Source: UBA7672 sp964529555 (GTDB lineage: Bacteria > Pseudomonadota > Alphaproteobacteria > Caulobacterales > Hyphomonadaceae). Taken from it: a stretch of 6,018 nucleotides of DNA. Positions 1 through 4,901 of the stretch are shown here, one piece after another. The stretch spans positions 1 to 6,018 of the forward strand of contig CAZGWV010000154.1 of NCBI GenBank assembly GCA_964529555.1. Direction: 5' to 3'. A program made the position numbers and the translations under genes. The first letter of the stretch is position 1. Each line of letters opens with the position of its first letter. The notes under the pieces were generated by a model. It ran no database searches. It worked only from the letters and a program-made list of their open reading frames with translations, and had not been told where the DNA came from.

Positions 1-254
1 TAGGCCACGCGCTGGCCGGGGCCGTGATAGGTGAACTGGCCGCCGCGCTGGGTGTCGAAGACGGGGAAACGGGTGGGGTCGCGCAGGTCGCCTTCCTGGG
101 CGCTGGCCCCGCGCGTGTAGAGCGGGGGGTGTTCCAGCAGCCAGATCAGCTCGGGCGATTCCCCGGCCGCGATGGCGGCGGCGCGCGATTCCATCGCCTG
201 GACGGCCTGTGGATAATCCACAAGTCCTTCAGAAATGGCCCATTGAGTGGTCAT
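1..254 (-). CDS. lipB: Octanoyltransferase LipB, N-terminal part (cut by window edge)
   Basis: LipB moves the octanoyl group from octanoyl-acyl carrier protein to a lysine of lipoyl-dependent enzyme subunits in the cytoplasm, the first step of lipoate cofactor assembly. Read on the minus strand from ATG at 254-252, 84 complete codons are visible before the window ends, against roughly 210-230 residues for the family. Family hallmarks are clear: ELIWLLEHPPLYTRGASA at residues 35-52, then the nearly invariant RGGQFTYHGPGQ at 70-81, part of the acyl-binding site. The catalytic Cys and Lys lie in the missing C-terminal half. The start is supported by a purine-rich GGACAGG stretch just upstream on the minus strand and by a normal N-terminal length. 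The gene diverges from the FliN-like gene, with about 55 bp between the start codons. The product is firm; only completeness is unknown. Confidence 0.93.
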   Translation of the reverse strand, partial: MTTQWAISEGLVDYPQAVQAMESRAAAIAAGESPELIWLLEHPPLYTRGASAQEGDLRDPTRFPVFDTQRGGQFTYHGPGQRVA

Positions 255-309
255 TAACCTGTCCGCAATCCGAACCGGGAAAGTGTACCCGCTATATCGG
301 AGCTTCCCC

Positions 310-564
310 GTGCACTCGCAACTGGATCAGGTTGGCGTCGAGATCACCGTCCTTCTGGGGCGGGCGCTCATTCCCATGCAGCAATTGCTGCGGATGGGCC
401 GGGGCGCCGTGATCCAGCTGGATACGCAGGAGAATGACGAGGTCTGGATCCTGGCCAACAATCACCCCATCGCGCGGGGGGAGCTGGTTATCGAGAGCGA
501 CAAGATATCGGTCTCGATCACGGGCGCGGCTATCGTCCAGGACTATTACGCGACCGAGCAATAG
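310..564 (+). CDS. Small FliN-family (SpoA domain) flagellar motor switch protein
   Basis: The 84-residue product is almost nothing but a SpoA domain, the fold of the C-terminal half of FliN. FliN forms the base of the flagellar C-ring on the cytoplasmic side and helps switch rotation and dock export cargo. Motifs seen: VGVEITVLLGR (residues 8-18), then LLRMGRGAVIQLD (26-38), then NHPIARGELVIESDKISVSI (51-70), following the usual FliN pattern including the ARGE turn. I chose GTG at 310 because CGGAG at 298-302 is well spaced and it begins just before the conserved domain. An ATG at 247 is in frame but would overlap the divergent lipB start and add residues unlike the family; GTG at 283 is another option. 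FliN proteins normally carry an acidic N-terminal extension, absent here. No other flagellar gene is visible, so this may be an orphan paralogue rather than the main FliN; the gene symbol is therefore left blank. Confidence 0.82.
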   Translation: MHSQLDQVGVEITVLLGRALIPMQQLLRMGRGAVIQLDTQENDEVWILANNHPIARGELVIESDKISVSITGAAIVQDYYATEQ

Positions 565-648
565 CCGGTTTTTGGGCAGATTTTCAGTCCGCACTTTCGC
601 TCTTCCCATTCCGCGAAACCCGGCATATACGGCGCGCTTGCCTGACGT

Positions 649-733
649 GCGGTCGTGGCGGAATTGGTAGACGCACTACCTTGAGGTGGTAGCGCCGCGA
701 GGCGTGGAAGTTCGAGTCTTCTCGACCGCACCA
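649..733 (+). tRNA. tRNA-Leu, anticodon GAG
   Basis: An 85-base class II tRNA folds cleanly. The acceptor stem pairs GCGGTCG (649-655) with CGACCGC (723-729), followed by discriminator A730 and an encoded CCA (731-733). The anticodon stem pairs CTACC (676-680) with GGTAG (688-692) around the loop TTGAGGT, giving anticodon GAG at 683-685, which reads the leucine codons CUC and CUU. A long variable arm (CGCC-GCGA-GGCG, 693-704) is typical of tRNA-Leu, and the T arm has the loop TTCGAGT (711-717). It sits 84 bases after the FliN-like stop and 43 bases before the mgtE start. A weak -10-like CATATA at 624-629 lies a suitable distance upstream, but no convincing -35 accompanies it. No terminator is visible between the tRNA and mgtE. 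Confidence 0.97.
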
Positions 734-776
734 GGTACTTCAGAAGAGAGATTCACGCCGGATAGGGGAGGTCGCC

Positions 777-2189
777 ATGAATGACATCCGCGACCCCGAC
801 GCATCTCTGCCTGAACATGGAGTCCCGGACGCCGTCGAAACGCCGGGCGGCCTGTCCCCCGCCTTCATCGCGCAGTTTGTCGGCGCCGTAGGCGATGGCG
901 ACAAGCCGCTGCTGTGGCGCACGGTGAAGGACCTCCACCCCGCCGACACCGCAGACTTGCTGGAGCACCTGCCGCCCGAAGCCTTTCGGAAGGCGATCCA
1001 TCTTCTGGGCAAGGATCTGCCGGCCGAAGCGGTGGCCGAGCTTTCCGACACGGCGCGCCTTGAGGCGCTGAACGAGCTGACCGACGCTGCCGTGACGGCG
1101 ATGGTCGGGCATCTCGATTCCGATGACGCATCGTTCCTGCTGAATGATCTCGAGGAGGACCGCCGCGAGCGCATCCTCAACAAGGTGTCGGCGACGGACC
1201 GCGCGGCCATCGAGAGCGCGCTGGCGTTCGACGAGGAAACCGCCGGCCGCCTGATGCAGCGCGCCTTCGTGGCCGCGCCCGTGTTCTGGACGGTGGGGCA
1301 GGCGATCGACCACATGCGGACGGTGGCCGAAGACGACCTGCCGGAGATTTTCTTCGAGATCTATCTGGTCGATCCCGCCTTCCGGCTGCAGGGCACGGTG
1401 CCGGTCTCGGGCCTGGTGCGCCATCCGCGCGAGACGCCGCTGAAGGACGTGATGAAGGACGCGCCGGTTCTGGTGCGGCCGGAGATGGACCAGGAAGAAG
1501 TCGCCTATCTGTTCCGGCAGTACAACCTTGCCTCCGCCCCCGTGGTGGATGAAGTCGGGCGGCTGACCGGCATGATCACCATCGATGACGTGGTCGACGT
1601 TATCCAGGAGGAGGCGCAGGAAGACATCCTGGCGCTGTCGGGCGTCAGCGAGGCCGGCGTCAACCAGTCGGTGTTCTCCGCCGTGCGCGCGCGCAGCCCT
1701 TGGCTGTTGCTGAACCTGGTGACGGCGTTCCTGGCGTCCGTGCTGGTGTCGCTGTTTGCGGTCGTGATCGACAAGGTGGTGGCGCTGGCCTTCCTGATGC
1801 CGGTGGTCGTCGCGCTGGGCGGGAGCGCGGGGTCCCAGTCGCTGGCGGTTGCGGTGCGCGCCATCGCCGAGCGCGACCTTGAGGGGCAGCTGGCGCGGCG
1901 CGCCATCCGCCGCGAGGCGCTGACCGCCATGATTAACGGAGCGCTGATTGCGTGCCTCTCGGCGCTGGTCGTCCTGCTGTGGTTCCAGGATCTGAACCTC
2001 GCCCTCGTCATGCTGGTGGCCATGGCTGCGACCTTCATGTGGGCGGGTCTGATCGGGATTCTCGCCCCGCTAACCATAGCGAAGCTGGGTCAGGACCCGG
2101 CTGTTGCTTCGTCCGTCTTTGTGCTGACGAGTATTGATCTGATGGGCTTTTTCGTCTTCCTCGGCATGGCGAGCCTCATACTGGTGTGA
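777..2189 (+). CDS. mgtE: Magnesium transporter MgtE
   Basis: MgtE is a homodimeric inner-membrane channel that imports Mg2+ and closes when its cytoplasmic domains bind Mg2+. The 470-residue product has the standard order and length: MgtE N domain (about 43-150), a pair of CBS domains (about 158-275), a plug helix near 279-300, and a five-helix membrane domain (about 308-470). Motifs include PVVDEVGRLTGMITIDDVVDV (255-275), ALAFLMPVVVALGGSAGSQS (336-355), and TSIDLMGF (451-458), whose Asp454 matches the pore Asp432 of the Thermus enzyme. ATG at 777 follows GGGGAGG at 765-771. Two residues differ from the usual family pattern: GGS for GGN at 348-350, and Ala328 where a Glu commonly follows LF in the first helix. 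Only 43 bases separate it from the tRNA, too few for an M-box Mg2+ riboswitch. Its last 40 codons are less GC-biased than the rest. Confidence 0.95.
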   Translation: MNDIRDPDASLPEHGVPDAVETPGGLSPAFIAQFVGAVGDGDKPLLWRTVKDLHPADTADLLEHLPPEAFRKAIHLLGKDLPAEAVAELSDTARLEALNELTDAAVTAMVGHLDSDDASFLLNDLEEDRRERILNKVSATDRAAIESALAFDEETAGRLMQRAFVAAPVFWTVGQAIDHMRTVAEDDLPEIFFEIYLVDPAFRLQGTVPVSGLVRHPRETPLKDVMKDAPVLVRPEMDQEEVAYLFRQYNLASAPVVDEVGRLTGMITIDDVVDVIQEEAQEDILALSGVSEAGVNQSVFSAVRARSPWLLLNLVTAFLASVLVSLFAVVIDKVVALAFLMPVVVALGGSAGSQSLAVAVRAIAERDLEGQLARRAIRREALTAMINGALIACLSALVVLLWFQDLNLALVMLVAMAATFMWAGLIGILAPLTIAKLGQDPAVASSVFVLTSIDLMGFFVFLGMASLILV

Positions 2190-2213
2190 GGGCTGGCCCC
2201 CGTTTTCACGAGA

Positions 2214-2231
2214 TTGGCGTCCGCTTTGCAA
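2214..2231 (+). promoter_or_regulatory. Sigma-54 (RpoN) -24/-12 promoter of spmX
   Basis: TTGGCGTCCGCTTTGCAA carries both invariant doublets of a sigma-54 promoter, GG at 2216-2217 and GC at 2228-2229, with exactly 10 bases between them. The flanks also fit (YTGGC and TTTGCA); only the less conserved bases after TGGC deviate from TGGCACG. The predicted transcription start is near 2241, giving a leader of about 32 bases to the ATG at 2273. Such promoters need an NtrC-type ATPase bound upstream. In Caulobacter crescentus spmX is activated by TacA with sigma-54, so the placement matches known biology of the gene. The activator binding site would fall inside the 3' end of mgtE; I could not identify it. 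Confidence 0.75.
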
Positions 2232-2272
2232 CGTGGAGGCGAGTTTCGAGGGGGATGTGTCAGGTCAGGACG

Positions 2273-3652
2273 ATGGCAGGTCGATTGCGTACATCGCCGG
2301 CGGGGCTCCAGCTCATCAAGAGCTTCGAGGGCTTTCGTGAATCCGCGACCCAGCTGCCCGGCGGGCGCTGGACGATCGGCTATGGCCATGTGCGTACCGC
2401 CCGCGAGGGGCTGACGATCTCGGAGAAGGACGCCGAGGACCTGCTGGTCTATGACCTGAAGCCGGTCGAGGACGCGATCGCGAACGCCGTGTTTGCGCCG
2501 CTGCTGCAGAACCAGTTCGATGCGCTGGTGTCGCTGGCGTTCAACATCTCGATCGCGCAGTTCCGCGATAGCGACATCCTGCGCCACCTGAATTCCGGCG
2601 ACTATCTGGCCGCCGCCAATAGTTTCGACGTGTGGCGCCGTGCGCGCCTGCATGGCCGCGTGATTGTTGTCGATGCGCTGGTGCGCCGCCGCGCCGCCGA
2701 GAAATCGATGTTCCTCGACCATCCGGGCGGCCCGGTCTCCGCGCCGACGCCGCTGGTGCGTCCTGAGATGGACGTGGTTGAAGCATCGCCCGACCATTCG
2801 CGCGCTCATGCGAATGACGAAGACGACGATGCGACGCCGCATGTTTCGCGTTCGTCGGGGTCTGTCGATATCGCCGAGGCGGTGCGCCGCCTGGCCGAGC
2901 GGACGCGCGAGGCGATCACGCCTGCGCCGGAAATCGCGCTGCCGCCGGGAACGCTGGTGACGCCGCCGGAGCCATTCCGGGCTGAGCCGCAGCCTGAGCC
3001 TGAGCCGCGCGTGGAAGAGCCGGAGGTTTATGTTGCTCCCGAGCCGGTTGTCACGCCGGCGGAAACCCCGCGTCCCAGGACGCCGGATGAACTTGAACAG
3101 GCTGGCCGCGTTATCGCCGAGCGCGTGCGCTCGATCCTGAAACGAGCTGAAGCGACGCTGGATGCGCAGGCGTCGCAGCCGCAAACGTCACAGCCGGTTA
3201 TCGAGCAGACCGAGCGGGCCGCCCCGGCCCGTCACGCGGCCAACGAGAATGTCCGCGAGGGCCTGCCGGATTTCGATGCGCCCGCCGAACCCATGTCGGC
3301 CGCCGACACGGCGCGCACGCGCCGCCTGATCGACGACACGGAAATGTTCGAACCCGGCCGCAAGCCGGAAGACATCTTCGCCGAGGCCGAGCGGACGACG
3401 CGCATCGTCAACGGCCAGTCGCGCCGGTTTGGGCCGCTGTCGGGCCGCATGTTCATGCATGCGCCGTGGATCATCGTGCTGGTGCTGTCCGTGGTGGGCT
3501 TCGCCATCGGCGCGGTCGAGGCGTTCAACGCTTCGGGTCTTGGTGCCGGCGAGCCGAAACTGGCCGGCATGGTTCTCGCCGTATTCGGGGTGATGCTGGC
3601 GATGAGCCTCTATTTCCTGTTCTGGAACCGCCAGACGCGCAGCCGGACCTGA
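2273..3652 (+). CDS. spmX: SpmX, polar development regulator with lysozyme-like domain
   Basis: SpmX is a membrane protein of the old cell pole in Caulobacterales. It recruits and stimulates the histidine kinase DivJ, interacts with the polar organiser PopZ, and in Asticcacaulis sets stalk position. The 459-residue product has the diagnostic three-part layout. A phage-lysozyme (GH24) domain spans about 5-150, including GLQLIKSFEGFRESATQLPG (11-30) and WTIGYGH (33-39). A charged, proline-rich, probably disordered linker spans about 151-390, with an acidic run DEDDD (182-186) and PEP repeats (232-245). Two membrane helices lie at about 397-419 and 429-450. Glu19 and Thr34 match the catalytic Glu and Thr of T4 lysozyme, but the Asp position is Leu28, fitting reports that SpmX arose by co-option and detoxification of a phage lysin. 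ATG at 2273 is preferred: AGG (2262-2264) is well spaced and it lies after the sigma-54 start. ATG at 2255 is possible; GTG at 2186 precedes the promoter. Confidence 0.9.
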   Translation: MAGRLRTSPAGLQLIKSFEGFRESATQLPGGRWTIGYGHVRTAREGLTISEKDAEDLLVYDLKPVEDAIANAVFAPLLQNQFDALVSLAFNISIAQFRDSDILRHLNSGDYLAAANSFDVWRRARLHGRVIVVDALVRRRAAEKSMFLDHPGGPVSAPTPLVRPEMDVVEASPDHSRAHANDEDDDATPHVSRSSGSVDIAEAVRRLAERTREAITPAPEIALPPGTLVTPPEPFRAEPQPEPEPRVEEPEVYVAPEPVVTPAETPRPRTPDELEQAGRVIAERVRSILKRAEATLDAQASQPQTSQPVIEQTERAAPARHAANENVREGLPDFDAPAEPMSAADTARTRRLIDDTEMFEPGRKPEDIFAEAERTTRIVNGQSRRFGPLSGRMFMHAPWIIVLVLSVVGFAIGAVEAFNASGLGAGEPKLAGMVLAVFGVMLAMSLYFLFWNRQTRSRT

Positions 3653-3697
3653 ATCCGACCGCCTGACCGCACGGCAACCGGAAATCTCGATATCGGC

Positions 3698-3729
3698 CCT
3701 GGGTCCCGACTTTCGTCGGACGAGTGGGG
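3698..3729. repeat. REP-like short palindromic repeat, copy 1
   Basis: This lies in the 124-base gap between spmX and ivd. It begins CCTGGGTCCCGACTT and ends AGTGGGG. Its core is a hairpin CCGAC-TTTC-GTCGG (3706-3719); one extra G after GTCGG would extend the stem to seven pairs, so this copy looks slightly decayed. It shares its outer sequence with the element at 5857-5900, with a different loop. There is no T tract, so it is not an obvious intrinsic terminator. Apart from this element, I see nothing definite in the gap. Confidence 0.5.
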
Positions 3730-3776
3730 ATGGATGCCTGCTTCCACTCGAAACGATCCCGCACTAGAACGCTGGG

Positions 3777-4757
3777 ATGATCCCAAACGCACCCCGCTCC
3801 CTCGACTTCGACCTCGGCGAAACCGCCGACATGATTCGCGATACGGTCGCGAGCTTCGCCCAGGCGGAGATCGCCCCGCGCGCGGCAGAGATAGACCGCA
3901 CGGACGAGTTCCCGCGCGATCTCTGGCCCCGCATGGGGGAGCTTGGCCTGCTCGGCATCACGGTGGAGGAGGCGTGGGGCGGCTCGGGCCTTGGCTATCT
4001 CGAGCATGTCGTGGCGATGGAGGAGATCAGCCGCGCCTCCGCCTCTGTGGCGCTCAGCTATGGCGCGCACTCAAACCTCTGCGTCAACCAGATGCGGCGC
4101 TGGGGGAATGATGAGCAGAAGAAAAAGTATCTCACCAAGCTGATCTCGGGCGAGCATCTCGGCTCGCTCGCCATGTCGGAGCCGGGCGCCGGTTCGGATG
4201 TTGTCTCGATGAAGCTGACGGCGGAGAAGAAGGGCGACCGCTACATCCTCAACGGTTCGAAGATGTGGATCACGAACGGGCCGAGCGCGGACACGCTGAT
4301 CGTCTACGCCAAGACGGCGCCGGACAAGGGTTCGCGCGGGATTTCGGCCTTCATCATCGAGAAGGGCTTCAAGGGTTTCTCGGTGGCGCAGAAGCTGGAC
4401 AAGCTGGGCATGCGCGGCTCGGAAACCGGCGAGCTGGTGTTCGAGGATTGCGAAGTGCCGGCGGAGAATGTGATGGGGCCGCTGAATGGCGGCGTCGAGA
4501 TTCTCATGTCGGGCCTCGATTATGAGCGCGCGGTGCTTTCAGCGGGTTCGACGGGCATCATGCAGGCGTGCATGGACGTGGTGCTGCCCTACATTCACGA
4601 CCGCAAGCAGTTCGGNNNNNNNNNNNNNNNNNNNNNNNNNNNNNNNNNNNNNNNNNNNNNNNNNNNNNNNNNNNNNNNNNNNNNNNNNNNNNNNNNNNNN
4701 NNNNNNNNNNNNNNNCGCTGGCTGATCGGCCGGGAGCTGTTTGCGGAGTCGATGTAG
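3777..4757 (+). CDS. ivd: Isovaleryl-CoA dehydrogenase, interrupted by assembly gap
   Basis: This FAD enzyme of the acyl-CoA dehydrogenase family oxidises isovaleryl-CoA to 3-methylcrotonyl-CoA in leucine breakdown, passing electrons to ETF. The 280 residues before the gap hold the family order: N-terminal helical domain, then AMSEPGAGSD (132-141), then KMWITNG (162-168) in the beta domain. LSYGAHSNLCVNQ (93-105) and LDYERAVL (247-254) are hallmarks of the isovaleryl enzyme, and Glu250 fits its catalytic base. After the gap, RWLIGRELFAESM is the expected C-terminus. Only 293 residues are known against about 385-390 for the family, so about 95 are missing, more than 100 Ns can hold; the open frame across the Ns is coincidental. 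The stop TAG (4755-4757) comes from the inverted repeat. ATG at 3777 gives the usual N-terminus, though its ribosome site is weak. Partner mccA/mccB genes are not seen. A false join to another acyl-CoA dehydrogenase is possible but unlikely. Confidence 0.88.
   Translation: MIPNAPRSLDFDLGETADMIRDTVASFAQAEIAPRAAEIDRTDEFPRDLWPRMGELGLLGITVEEAWGGSGLGYLEHVVAMEEISRASASVALSYGAHSNLCVNQMRRWGNDEQKKKYLTKLISGEHLGSLAMSEPGAGSDVVSMKLTAEKKGDRYILNGSKMWITNGPSADTLIVYAKTAPDKGSRGISAFIIEKGFKGFSVAQKLDKLGMRGSETGELVFEDCEVPAENVMGPLNGGVEILMSGLDYERAVLSAGSTGIMQACMDVVLPYIHDRKQFXXXXXXXXXXXXXXXXXXXXXXXXXXXXXXXXXXRWLIGRELFAESM
4616..4715. other. Assembly gap of exactly 100 N inside ivd
   Basis: One hundred consecutive Ns, the conventional placeholder for a scaffold gap of unknown size. 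The left edge falls after the codons for DRKQFG, and the right edge resumes at RWLIGRELF near the C-terminus of the same enzyme family. From family length about 290 bases should be missing, so the true local coordinates downstream are probably shifted by roughly 190 bases. Confidence 0.98.
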
Positions 4758-4836
4758 GGTGCATTGAACGGAGTGAAATGCACCAGACGGTGCAAGCGGT
4801 GAGAGGGTGCATTTCGCTCCGCTCAATGCACCCTAC
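4754..4836. repeat. Long inverted repeat: 31-bp arms with 21-base loop
   Basis: The left arm 4754-4784 and right arm 4806-4836 are reverse complements at 29 of 31 positions. Both arms contain the GGTGCATT core, and the outer ends read GTAGGGTGCATTG and CAATGCACCCTAC. The 21-base loop contains a further GGTGC. Transcribed from either strand, it would form one long hairpin with one wobble and one mismatch. The first bases of the left arm provide the ivd stop codon. It looks like a mobile palindromic (REP or miniature) element of a type that recurs between genes in many bacterial genomes; that attribution is from memory and not checked. No T tract follows, so transcript stabilisation or attenuation is as plausible as termination. 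Confidence 0.9.
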
Positions 4837-4901
4837 GGCTTTCCGCTCTGTGGCGGGAATGGCAGTGTGAAGTTGCTGCGGTCTGTTCGCGGGAGGACTC
4901 G

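Noticed and set aside
24..257. Plus-strand frame opposite lipB
   Set aside because: The minus strand encodes clear LipB motifs over the same bases, including RGGQFTYHGPGQ; the plus frame has none.
255..260. TTAACC between lipB and the FliN-like gene as a CtrA site
   Set aside because: Only a half-site, with no second TTAA at the right spacing and no promoter elements; too short to support alone.
247..309. Longer FliN-like protein starting at ATG 247
   Set aside because: It would overlap the divergent lipB start at 254, adds residues unlike the family, and lacks a ribosome site; GTG 310 has one.
750..754. GANTC (CcrM methylation) sites, for example at 750-754, 3651-3655 and 4896-4900
   Set aside because: They occur at about the density expected by chance and do not coincide with an identified promoter core, so no cell-cycle control can be argued from them.
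734..776. Mg2+ riboswitch before mgtE
   Set aside because: Only 43 bases lie between the tRNA and the start codon, far too few for an M-box aptamer and expression platform.
753..1424. 223-codon minus-strand open frame opposite mgtE
   Set aside because: Lies wholly within the conserved N and CBS domains of MgtE; low-complexity product with no motif, explained by codon bias on the other strand.
2186..2272. SpmX start at GTG 2186, overlapping the mgtE stop
   Set aside because: It lies upstream of the predicted sigma-54 transcription start near 2241, and the added residues are not expected for the N-terminus of this family.
2327..2720. Prophage endolysin, implying a prophage in the window
   Set aside because: The lysozyme-like domain is fused to a long linker and two C-terminal membrane helices, lacks the catalytic Asp, and has no holin or other phage gene nearby; the architecture is SpmX.
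2090..3184. 364-codon open frame on the minus strand opposite spmX
   Set aside because: Arginine- and histidine-rich shadow of a GC-rich gene. The plus strand encodes a recognisable SpmX with domain order and membrane helices, and the antisense product resembles no family I know.
4568..4870. Open frames across the N gap and the inverted repeat
   Set aside because: They exist only because unknown bases cannot contain stops and because the palindrome is open in several frames; no family resemblance.
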